Shown: in pieces, positions 55,124 through 62,639 of the stretch
Layout of the letters: the number at the start of each line of letters is the position of its first letter
Position numbering within the stretch: position 1 is the first letter of the stretch
Assembly: GCA_910574185.1 (NCBI GenBank)
Contig: CAJSZQ010000002.1
Span: 1-64,000 of the forward strand
DNA length: 64,000 bases
Reading direction: 5' to 3'
DNA from: Lachnospiraceae bacterium
GTDB lineage: Bacteria; Bacillota; Clostridia; Lachnospirales; Lachnospiraceae
Position numbers and translations under genes: made by a program
The notes under the pieces: generated by a model
Databases searched by the model: none
What the model saw: only the letters and a program-made list of their open reading frames with translations
What the model was told of the DNA's origin: nothing

Positions 55124-55403
55124 ATTTTGGAATCTGCTTGTTGAGAATATAGTGCTTCTGGCATTGATAGTCGGAGTGGGGATTGGGGCATTTTTACTGC
55201 TTTGGCGCTGCTCCGTGACAAGTTGCCTGAAAATAATAACATCGGTTGATTATGCAAGATGGGAATATTGGAAAGATGCGGATTGCGTCGGGGATCAAAT
55301 GATTGTAAGAGATGAGGAAGCTTATTTGCTAAATGGATATACGGGAGAAATTCAAGAGGAAAATCAATATGAAATTGACGCAGATGGATTGAAGATTCCA
55401 TAA
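55104..55403 (+). CDS. Small single-helix membrane protein
   Basis: A 99-residue protein with one strong helix (about residues 12-34, IVLLALIVGVGIGAFLLLW) and an acidic outer part. GAGGAGGATGACG precedes the ATG at 55104. It overlaps its upstream neighbour. Function not known. Confidence 0.6.
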   Translation: MKNMMNKFWNLLVENIVLLALIVGVGIGAFLLLWRCSVTSCLKIITSVDYARWEYWKDADCVGDQMIVRDEEAYLLNGYTGEIQEENQYEIDADGLKIP

Positions 55404-55421
55404 AGGAAAGCGAGGGAAGTA

Positions 55422-55619
55422 ATGGGGAGCAGCAAGCATATGGAGTTCCTGAAAAGTATACGACTGCCAGAAGAAGAGAAAATGAAGAAAAGCGGCAGAC
55501 CCCAAGGGACACAAAGTGATCAGACATATAAAATGACCAGACAGGAGGAGTTTGATCTGCAGAAAGAACTTGAAAGACGTTTCGATGAGTTGTTTGGATC
55601 AGCATCGGAGGAAGAATGA
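55422..55619 (+). CDS. Small charged hypothetical protein
   Basis: A 65-residue charged protein with a short helical end (TRQEEFDLQKELERRFDEL). GAGGGAAGTA precedes the ATG. It is the last gene before the truncated cas1, 3 bp away, and may be the right end of the accessory gene set. Confidence 0.5.
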   Translation: MGSSKHMEFLKSIRLPEEEKMKKSGRPQGTQSDQTYKMTRQEEFDLQKELERRFDELFGSASEEE

Positions 55620-55622
55620 TAT

Positions 55623-56408
55623 ATGCAGGAGAGATTAGCAGATTCTTCAAAAAATATATTTCTTCGTTTTTCACAATATGATTTGTATCAGGATATGGAA
55701 AAACGCTTGGATTTAGCAAAGATTATCGTAAAAAATAAAATAAAAAACCAGATATTTCTGGTAAAAAATTACCGCTATAAGGATAATTATTCGCCGAAAG
55801 AAGAGCTTATTAAAATGCAGCGCCTTAAAGAAAAAACAGATGTCTGTGAAACGTCGAATGAGATTCTCGGAATGGAGGGAATGTGCAGCAATTATTATTT
55901 TTCATGTTTTGCACATATGGTGCAGTGTCGAATTCCGTTCAAAGGACGTAACAGGCGTCCACCAAAAGATCCAGTAAATGTGATATTGAGTCTTGCATAT
56001 ACTTTTTTGACCAGAGAAGTATGTGGAGCTTTGGAAGCAGAATCATTTGAAGTTTATTTGGGTTTTTTGCATGGGATTCGATACGGAAGAAAATCACTGG
56101 CTTTGGATATGGTCGAAGAGTTTCGGCAGCCTGTTGTGGATCGGTTTGTGATTCATTGTTTTAACAGGAGAATAATTAATGAATATGATTTTGAAATAGA
56201 AGAGGGCAGGATATTGCTCAATGAGGACGGTTTTCGGAAATTTTGTACAGAATATGAAAAGTGGATGTGCAAAGCCAGTATAAATGGAAAAAGTTTTCGT
56301 CAGATTATCAGGAAACAGATGGCAGAGTTAAAAAAAGCCATACAATATGGAAATACATATCTTCCATTTGATTGGGGTGAACGTTATGAGACGCGTAATA
56401 AGTTATGA
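55623..56408 (+). CDS. cas1: Cas1, N-terminally truncated
   Basis: A 261-residue protein that keeps the whole alpha-helical catalytic domain of the CRISPR integrase Cas1 but lacks the first 80 or so residues (beta domain). The triad can be read as Glu85 (ILGMEG), His150 (GFLHG) and Glu165/Glu166 (DMVEEFRQP). Full-length family members are about 320-340 residues. Nothing upstream encodes the missing part; the gene starts abruptly 3 bp after an accessory gene, which suggests insertion at this point. A GGAGG site precedes the ATG, so it may still be made. Beta-domain loss should hurt dimer formation. Confidence 0.88.
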   Translation: MQERLADSSKNIFLRFSQYDLYQDMEKRLDLAKIIVKNKIKNQIFLVKNYRYKDNYSPKEELIKMQRLKEKTDVCETSNEILGMEGMCSNYYFSCFAHMVQCRIPFKGRNRRPPKDPVNVILSLAYTFLTREVCGALEAESFEVYLGFLHGIRYGRKSLALDMVEEFRQPVVDRFVIHCFNRRIINEYDFEIEEGRILLNEDGFRKFCTEYEKWMCKASINGKSFRQIIRKQMAELKKAIQYGNTYLPFDWGERYETRNKL

Positions 56409-57849
56409 TATTGAAGAAAACAGGGTACGAAGAAAACTTTCAAAACTATTGGAAGGATATGGGGTCAGGGTTCAGTATTCCGTGTTTGAGTGTGAAATAT
56501 CTGAAAAGAGATTTCAGGAATTATATAAAAAGATATTTCAATTGACAGAAGGAATGGAAGGTGTAGATCATATCACCTGTGATCAATTCAATCAAGATTT
56601 TAAACAGTATGTAAAAGAGCTGCATTTAGAGTTAAAGGAACATCGGTACGAATGTATGCCAGTGAAAACTATTCCGCTTTTTAAAGGCGAAAAAGTCCGT
56701 TATATAGGATTGTATTGTATGCGTGATAAGGTGATTCAAAATTCTTTGGCAATGGAATTATCAAAATTATGCGAACCTTATCTGTCAGAATGCTGCTGCG
56801 CTTATCGCAATGGACAGTCTGCCTTACAGGCATCAGAGGTGATACATAGCGAAATATGCCGGATAAAAAAAGGATATGTGTTAAAAGCGGATATCCATTC
56901 CTTCTTTGAATTTATCAGACATGATAAATTGAGAGAAAAGCTTCGGAATATGACGCCGGAAGAAGATGTGATACAATTAATTTTTCAGTTCATTTGTGCA
57001 AAGTCTGTAGATAAAACAGGAAATATTGTTGAGAAAACAATCGGACTGTACCAGGGTTTATCCATTGCCCCGGTTTTGTCTAATATATATCTGAATGAAT
57101 TCGATAGTATTGTGGAAAATGAAGTACCCTTTTATGTACGATATTCAGATGACATGATTTTATTGTTTGAAAACCGGGAGGAGGCTGAAAAATATAAGAA
57201 GAAACTGAGTCTGTATTTGGAGACAGTGGGACTGGAATTGAACCTGAATAAAACAACAATTACAGATATATCGGAAGGGTTTGAGTTTTTGGGATATGCA
57301 TTTGATTGTAATGGGAAAGCGGTATCTCAAAAGGCAGAAAACCAACTGGTACAAAGACTGGAAGATGTATGGATGGATTCCAGATATCAGAATATAGAAA
57401 TTCGCTTGAAAAAAGGAAAAGAAATTCTAACGGGATGGGAACAGTATTACCGGGAAGAACGGGAATTAGGCAGTATTCTAGAATATGTGGTATTGGCGGA
57501 TATCCTTTTGAAAAAGAATAAATTCAACGTAGAAAAAATGGCTGATAAGAGATGTCTTTTTGATAATCCTTATAAAGATATAGCAGAATATTTAGTCAAG
57601 ATATGGAAAATTGAGGACAGGATAGATATGCAGATATTAGAATATGAACAATATCTGCAACTATATGACGCGGAAAATGTTCTGGATGAGTTTGATTCTC
57701 CATTGATCAAAGAACTGCTTCAGGTACAGGAAAAATATCTGGTACTTTCGGATGATAAGTGCAGGCTGGAATTAATACAGATTTACACGGATTTGAAACA
57801 GTATCATAAAGCAGAAAAACTGATGTCCGGAAACTCCGCTGACACCTGA
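56386..57849 (+). CDS. Cas2-reverse transcriptase fusion
   Basis: A 487-residue protein. Residues 1-85 are a full Cas2 (RRVISYDIEENRVRRKL with Asp8, and RVQYSVFECEIS). From about residue 95 a group II-intron-type reverse transcriptase follows: DIHSFFEFI with Asp169 (motif A), GLYQGLSIAPVLSNIYL (motif B) and YSDD at 253-256 (usually YADD). The C terminus is helical, TPR-like. RTs in type III loci are usually fused to Cas1 and let spacers come from RNA; fusion to Cas2 is much rarer. GGGGTGA precedes the ATG, which lies 23 bp inside cas1. Confidence 0.9.
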   Translation: MRRVISYDIEENRVRRKLSKLLEGYGVRVQYSVFECEISEKRFQELYKKIFQLTEGMEGVDHITCDQFNQDFKQYVKELHLELKEHRYECMPVKTIPLFKGEKVRYIGLYCMRDKVIQNSLAMELSKLCEPYLSECCCAYRNGQSALQASEVIHSEICRIKKGYVLKADIHSFFEFIRHDKLREKLRNMTPEEDVIQLIFQFICAKSVDKTGNIVEKTIGLYQGLSIAPVLSNIYLNEFDSIVENEVPFYVRYSDDMILLFENREEAEKYKKKLSLYLETVGLELNLNKTTITDISEGFEFLGYAFDCNGKAVSQKAENQLVQRLEDVWMDSRYQNIEIRLKKGKEILTGWEQYYREERELGSILEYVVLADILLKKNKFNVEKMADKRCLFDNPYKDIAEYLVKIWKIEDRIDMQILEYEQYLQLYDAENVLDEFDSPLIKELLQVQEKYLVLSDDKCRLELIQIYTDLKQYHKAEKLMSGNSADT

Positions 57850-57853
57850 TGTT

Positions 57854-58222
57854 GTGAAAAACCACTTGTACGGGTCTGAAACCATAGGAACATATTTGCA
57901 GAGAAGCAATGCAACGGTGAAGTATTTAGTGGTTGATATTGATATTTCTAAAAGAGTATTATTAAGCTGGCCGGATGAGGAAATGAATAAAAAGTATCTC
58001 GAAAAAGCTTTCTATATAGCAGTGGGGATTACCAAAGAGTTACAGCATATGGGACTTTGGGGTTATATTGAGTTTAGCGGATATCGGGGATATCACGTGT
58101 GGATTTTCTTTGAGGAATGGATTCCGGTAAGATATGCAAATTTATTGTCAGATATAATTGCAGAACGTATACCTTGTGAAACGGCCGGATGGCCATTAGG
58201 TGTGCCTGGAAGGTATATGTAA
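57854..58222 (+). CDS. CRISPR-associated primase-polymerase, N-terminal piece
   Basis: A 122-residue frame (GTG start) that holds the catalytic half of an archaeo-eukaryotic primase of the TOTE/CAPP type: TIGTYLQRSNATVKYLV, the metal pair in VVDIDIS, and GYRGYHVWIFF. The same frame reads back to 57824 (LTPDVVKNHLYG), in a different frame from the end of Cas2-RT. It closes with TAA, while the rest of the protein continues in the next frame from 58200. It is probably part of one broken gene. Confidence 0.75.
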   Translation: MKNHLYGSETIGTYLQRSNATVKYLVVDIDISKRVLLSWPDEEMNKKYLEKAFYIAVGITKELQHMGLWGYIEFSGYRGYHVWIFFEEWIPVRYANLLSDIIAERIPCETAGWPLGVPGRYM

Positions 58223-59159
58223 GGAAGCAAAGGAGGGGGATATTCAGATAGAATATTTTCCAAATAAAACAAAAATAAACAGAGGAAAGCGCGGTCAATG
58301 TATTAAATTACCAATGGGAGTTCATCCAGTGAGTGGAAAAAGAAGTTTGTTTTTGAATGAGAATTTCCAAATATACGAAAAGCAGCAGGACGCTTTGTTG
58401 GATTTCGTAAAATGTTCTTTGAAGTCTATTAAGAAGGTTATTTCAGCTAATCAGCCTGCAATGGATAGAGAAAATCGTAGTTTTGTAGAGGTAGACACCA
58501 ATCTGGACGATTTCGGAACTCTTCCAGAATCTGTACGTGTCGTTTTACAGTCTTGTAATCTGATACGATATTTGTGTCAGAAGGCCAGAACAACACATTA
58601 CTTAAATCATTTTGAAAGATTAACAGTATTGTATGTTTTTGGTCATTTGGGAGATGGAGGAAAAGAATTTGTCCATAAAATAATGGAATTTACTTTAAAT
58701 TATTCTTATAAGGTTACACAGAAGTTTATCCATCGTTGTCCGGAAAAACCAATTAGCTGTTTGAAATTGAGGGATCAATATAAACATATTTCGGCTGAAA
58801 TAGGCTGTTCCTGTGTTTTTAAAAGATCAAAAGACTGTTATCCATCTCCAGTTTTGCATGCACTGAAAAAGGCAGGTGAGACTGAACAGATTACGATTCC
58901 TATGTCCAGAACAATAACAGCACAGAAACAAGAGAGGATAAAAGAAGAGATTAGTCTTCCCCTTAAGCTTCAGAATATAATCGAAAAGATAATGGAACTT
59001 CGAAAGCAGAACAGGGCAATTGAAAAAAATATTCAGAAGCTTGAAATAGAATTAGAAGAAGTCTTTGATGAGAATCAGACAGATAGCATTGAAATTAAAC
59101 AGGGGGTATTAACAAGGAGAAAAAGTCAAGGAAAGGTAGAATGGATTATAGAGTTATAA
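58200..59159 (+). CDS. CRISPR-associated primase-polymerase, C-terminal piece
   Basis: A 319-residue frame shifted by +1 from the preceding piece, which it overlaps by 23 bp. It starts with the end of the primase core (DIQIEYFPNKTKINRGKRG, then CIKLPMGVHPVSGKRS, a typical third motif) and goes on to a helical C-terminal region with Cys-containing segments (CPEKPISCL, GCSCVFKRSKDCYPS) that look like a PriL-type iron-sulfur or zinc region, ending in a coiled coil. The GTG start is weak. Frameshift, programmed shift or true split are all possible. Confidence 0.7.
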   Translation: MCLEGICKEAKEGDIQIEYFPNKTKINRGKRGQCIKLPMGVHPVSGKRSLFLNENFQIYEKQQDALLDFVKCSLKSIKKVISANQPAMDRENRSFVEVDTNLDDFGTLPESVRVVLQSCNLIRYLCQKARTTHYLNHFERLTVLYVFGHLGDGGKEFVHKIMEFTLNYSYKVTQKFIHRCPEKPISCLKLRDQYKHISAEIGCSCVFKRSKDCYPSPVLHALKKAGETEQITIPMSRTITAQKQERIKEEISLPLKLQNIIEKIMELRKQNRAIEKNIQKLEIELEEVFDENQTDSIEIKQGVLTRRKSQGKVEWIIEL

Positions 59160-59502
59160 GGTTTTGTATATGAGTTCTTTGATAGATTTTTTAAGAAGTA
59201 AAGGATGAGTTTGCTGATGCCATCTGGTTTAAGGTAAATGATGGGATGCAGTTTTAGCAACTTGAGTCTTGCAAGAAGTGGAGCTAATGTCATTGAAGAA
59301 CTTCATTTAAAATTGCTCTGCTTTTTGCATAGAATAGTATTTCGGAAATATTTGTTGAAAAGGTATAAAAGAAATGATATTATAGTGGTAATTTATAAAC
59401 CCAAAAATGAAGGCAAAAATACTGCAAAATATAATTGTCAGATAATTGCGTACAAAAAAAGCTTAGAGAAGCCTTAATTTATGTGGGTTTCGGAAGTATA
59501 CT
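59160..59502 (+). promoter_or_regulatory. CRISPR leader and array promoter
   Basis: A gene-free AT-rich stretch between the primase and the first repeat. TTGAAA (59355-59360) and TATTAT (59378-59383), 17 bp apart, are a good promoter 120 bp before the array. A 79-residue frame here (59238-59477) has no ribosome site and is taken as chance. The leader is at this side because the repeats decay at the other end. Confidence 0.65.
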
Positions 59503-59910
59503 GTAGAAATGATAAAAGCCCGTATAAGGGCATTGACACACCCAGCTATTATAATTGGTAATGCTATCCATATCGTAGAAATGATAAAAGCCCGTATAAG
59601 GGCATTGACACGTGATACAGGGACGGGATTTGGTAAGTCATAATTATTGTAGAAATGATAAAAGCCCGTATAAGGGCATTGACACAATGTCTCCTCTGAC
59701 TTAGATGTCTCCTCCGACTTAGTAGAAATGATAAAAGCCCGTATAAGGGCATTGACACACAGTAGCGTTCTTACTAGAAGAACATACTATGAACGGTAGA
59801 AATGATAAAAGCCCGTATAGGGGCAATACATATATTCGTATTTCAATGCTGATTTATCGTTACGTAGAAATAATACAGAACTGTCCAAGGGTAATTACAT
59901 AGATATTTAA
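59503..59910 (+). CRISPR. CRISPR array, six repeats (last two degenerate)
   Basis: Repeats of 37 nt start at 59503, 59575, 59649, 59722, 59796 and 59874. They begin GTAGAAATGATAAAAG, then GCCC-GTATAA-GGGC as a stem-loop, then ATTGACAC. The first four are identical. The fifth differs in its last 10 or so bases and the sixth keeps only GTAGAAAT, AAGGGT and the general shape. Spacers are 35, 37, 36, 37 and 41 nt. The third spacer is two near-identical 18-nt units. The array lies between the adaptation genes and cas6. Confidence 0.95.
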
Positions 59911-59990
59911 GTATTTGAGCAGAAATATTTCTAACAGAACATTCGGTTTTTCTGTAATTGGAAGACGGATACAGATAGAAGGGACTAAAA

Positions 59991-60923
59991 GTGGATTATC
60001 TCACAAAACAGGCATTGCATATTCGTTATATAAAGTTATATTTTACTGTTTCTTTTATAGAAGATACGAGATTGCCGCAGAATAAATTATCGGCAATTCG
60101 CGGCGGTATTGGAGAAATGTTATTGCGGGAAAATTGTATCCGTGACAGACGGTGTGAACAGTGTGATTTTAGGGATGAATGCATCGTTCAGCGAACTATG
60201 TACACACATTTTAAGGAAAAGCCGTCATATGTAACAACAGGAGACAGTGTGGGATATGTTCTGGAATGTGAGGATTATCAGGAATATTTTCAGACTGGCG
60301 ATCAACTGAAATTTGCAATGTTATTGTTTGGAAAAAATATTGTTTATTTTAGTCAGTATATTCGTGCGGTTTATGCATTAGGTATACAAGGATTGGGGAA
60401 ATATCGCGCGCGGTTTCAATTGTATTCTGTCAAAAATTCAGATCAGGAAAATATATTGATAAATAATAATATTTATATGGAAAAATATAAAATCAGATTT
60501 TTGGACGGATATGTGGAAGAAAAGCTGAATACTTGCGAAACAGAGTTCAGGCAGATTGTGTTTGTGACACCATTGACAGTAAAATACCGGGGTGAGTTCT
60601 TGCATGAATTTCGGATGGAGGCAATTCTGGCAGGTATCCGGAGACGGATTTATATGTTGGATTGTTTTGAAGAAATTCAGAATGAATTATGGATGCAATG
60701 TGAATTGCCGTATATTGAAATCGTGAAACAGAAAGCTTTCCTTAAGCATGTAAATCGATATTCTTCCAGAAAGAACAGTAAAATGACATTGCGGGGGCTG
60801 ATAGGAACGATTGATTTAAAGGATGTGCGAGAAGAAGCGAAAATCTTGTTGTTGGCGGGAGAACTCATTCATGTCGGTAAAAATACCAGTTTCGGATTTG
60901 GCCGGTACCGGATTGTGAATTAG
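59991..60923 (+). CDS. cas6: Cas6 CRISPR RNA endoribonuclease
   Basis: A 310-residue RAMP-fold protein. The C-terminal end LIHVGKNTSFGFGRYRI is the glycine-rich loop of Cas6, and CEQCDFRDEC near residue 48 is a Cys motif seen in the longer type III-linked forms. It should cut the array transcript within each repeat, near the GCCC/GGGC hairpin. The start is a GTG with AAGGGAC 8 bp upstream. It lies 80 bp after the array. Confidence 0.88.
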   Translation: MDYLTKQALHIRYIKLYFTVSFIEDTRLPQNKLSAIRGGIGEMLLRENCIRDRRCEQCDFRDECIVQRTMYTHFKEKPSYVTTGDSVGYVLECEDYQEYFQTGDQLKFAMLLFGKNIVYFSQYIRAVYALGIQGLGKYRARFQLYSVKNSDQENILINNNIYMEKYKIRFLDGYVEEKLNTCETEFRQIVFVTPLTVKYRGEFLHEFRMEAILAGIRRRIYMLDCFEEIQNELWMQCELPYIEIVKQKAFLKHVNRYSSRKNSKMTLRGLIGTIDLKDVREEAKILLLAGELIHVGKNTSFGFGRYRIVN

Positions 60924-60989
60924 GCATAAAATCTATAATCACGTTAAGAGCATAAAGGTTAATTATTCCAGATTCAGGGAGGGGATACT

Positions 60990-62201
60990 GTGGGAGAAAA
61001 TGTTAAGGCATATTCAGGAGATGGATCATATGCCTTTGTTAGTTATTCGCACGATGACAGAAATCTTGTCCATTCGATTATCTATATGCTGCAGGACAGA
61101 GGTTACCGGATATGGTTTGATAAAGGAATCGCTCCGGCAGTGGAGTATGAGCCTGTTATTTTCAAAAAATTACAGAATAGTGTTTGTGTAATTTTTTTTA
61201 TTTCCGATACTTTTCTGAACAGTAGATGGTGTAAGAAGGAGATGCGCAGATGTCTTGAATATAAAAAAGAGTTTCTGTTAGTTTTTTTAGAAGAAGATAC
61301 AAGGCCTCCGGAAAATTATTTGGATTTACTTGGTTTTTCTCAAAATGAAGAATATAAAAAAATAATTGATGGGAAAAACCATATGTTTTGGAAAGGTTAT
61401 CAGAGGAAATATGAGTTTTATGAAGAATTAGAACGATGGGGGGCATTTGGTAAAGTCAGGGAGGCGGTAAACGAGGAGAAGACAAGTCCCATAAGTAAAA
61501 TTATTGATAATACCAGTGAACCCAAAAGAATTGATGATGCACATGTACTCTGTTTTTCTGATAAGTTTCTTTTTGGAAGATACCCGACAGGGCCGCAAGG
61601 AGAAATAGAAGAGATTCTCTGGAGAGTGATTGCTGTTGAGAAGGAGCGGATTCTTCTGCTTAGTGAATTTTTGCTGGATGCAAAAAATTTTCATAAGGAA
61701 AATGTAGAAGTATGCTGGGCATCCTGTGATTTGCGGAAATGGCTGAATAAGGAATTTTATGATCAGGCGTTCAATGCAGAAGAAAAAGCTCTTATCCTTA
61801 CCAGCCAGATCGGTATGCGCCGTAATTTGCTATATGGGACAGACTGCGGCGCAGAGATAGAAGCAGCGGTTTTCCTTTTAAGTGTGGAAGAGTTATATTT
61901 GTATTTTACCGAAAATCCGGAATCTGCTTATTATCAGAAAAATCCTTATCAGAAAGTTGGTCCGGAATCATTTATGCTGGCAAAGTATACGCAGTATGCG
62001 CGAGAAAGAACAAGCTATATGAATTCAAAGGAACCTTCATCTGGCTGGTGGTGGCTGAGAACCAGTGGCGAGAACAAGAAGAAAGCTGCCGCTGTTACTT
62101 CGACGCCGGAAGTAAATATGAAAGGGAATCTTGTGAAGTTTCCGCTAGATGGTCCAAAACCGGCAGGAGGGGTACGGCCGACGATATGGATCAGGCGGTA
62201 A
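60990..62201 (+). CDS. TIR-DUF6273 protein in the CRISPR locus
   Basis: A 403-residue protein. The N-terminal TIR domain (residues 12-150; AFVSYSHDDRNLVHS, YRIWFDKGI, FFISDTFLNSRWCKKEM) keeps the Glu84 that is catalytic in NAD-cleaving TIRs. The C-terminal part (about 190-403) is DUF6273, a sulfatase-modifying/C-type lectin-like fold: LRKWLNKEFYDQAF, GWWWLRTSG, GGVRPTIWI. No CARF or SAVED domain is seen. Set between cas6 and cas10, it is a candidate effector switched on by the type III signal, or a sensor acting alone. The start is a GTG behind GGGAGGGG. Confidence 0.83.
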   Translation: MGENVKAYSGDGSYAFVSYSHDDRNLVHSIIYMLQDRGYRIWFDKGIAPAVEYEPVIFKKLQNSVCVIFFISDTFLNSRWCKKEMRRCLEYKKEFLLVFLEEDTRPPENYLDLLGFSQNEEYKKIIDGKNHMFWKGYQRKYEFYEELERWGAFGKVREAVNEEKTSPISKIIDNTSEPKRIDDAHVLCFSDKFLFGRYPTGPQGEIEEILWRVIAVEKERILLLSEFLLDAKNFHKENVEVCWASCDLRKWLNKEFYDQAFNAEEKALILTSQIGMRRNLLYGTDCGAEIEAAVFLLSVEELYLYFTENPESAYYQKNPYQKVGPESFMLAKYTQYARERTSYMNSKEPSSGWWWLRTSGENKKKAAAVTSTPEVNMKGNLVKFPLDGPKPAGGVRPTIWIRR

Positions 62202-62215
62202 AATGAGGGTGATAT

Positions 62216-62590
62216 ATGTTTATTAATTTTTCAAATCATCCTTCCTCGCAATGGAATCGTGAACAGAAACGGGCAGCCGCATATTATGGAGACATTCAAG
62301 ATATCGTATTTCCGAAAGTCCCTCCTATGGCTGCAATGCAGGAAGTGGCAGATATGGCGGAAAAATATGCGGGGGAGATTATAAAGATGCAGCCGGAATG
62401 TGTGATGTGCCAGGGGGAATTCTCTTTGACTATGGCAGTGGTCCGGCGGCTTCAGATGGCCGGGATCCGTTGTGTCTGCGCTTGTTCTGAGCGCAGGGTG
62501 ATGGAAGAGCAGATGGGAAATGGAATGATACAAAAGACATCCGTATTTGAATTTTTCCAGTTTCGGGAGTATGAGAAAATGGACTTTTAA
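62216..62590 (+). CDS. Small CRISPR-linked protein (Csx-type, candidate ring nuclease)
   Basis: A 124-residue protein: FINFSNHPSSQWNREQ, an internal VMCQGEFSL and CACSERRVMEEQ. Proteins with this pattern occur in type III CRISPR loci in Clostridia; I believe they belong to the small Csx group, some members of which degrade cyclic oligoadenylate. The exact family name is uncertain. It follows the TIR gene by 14 bp and precedes cas10 by 49 bp. Confidence 0.6.
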   Translation: MFINFSNHPSSQWNREQKRAAAYYGDIQDIVFPKVPPMAAMQEVADMAEKYAGEIIKMQPECVMCQGEFSLTMAVVRRLQMAGIRCVCACSERRVMEEQMGNGMIQKTSVFEFFQFREYEKMDF

Positions 62591-62639
62591 ACAGGGGAAA
62601 ATCATGAGCAAATGAGTATTGTAACGAAGGAGAAATGAT

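Noticed and set aside
38607-55619. Calling the region a complete conjugative element
   Set aside because: No relaxase, VirB4, or origin of transfer was recognised, and the protease and OmpA-like genes are not standard parts.
55048-55719. 223-residue minus-strand frame ending in a serine run
   Set aside because: It is the antisense of acidic-tail codons and of several small genes on the plus strand that have proper ribosome sites.
59238-59477. 79-residue frame upstream of the array
   Set aside because: No ribosome site, no homology recognised, and it overlaps the leader promoter.
59463-59687. Minus-strand frame with a repeated peptide over the CRISPR array
   Set aside because: The repetition comes from reading the CRISPR repeats; it is not a repeat protein.
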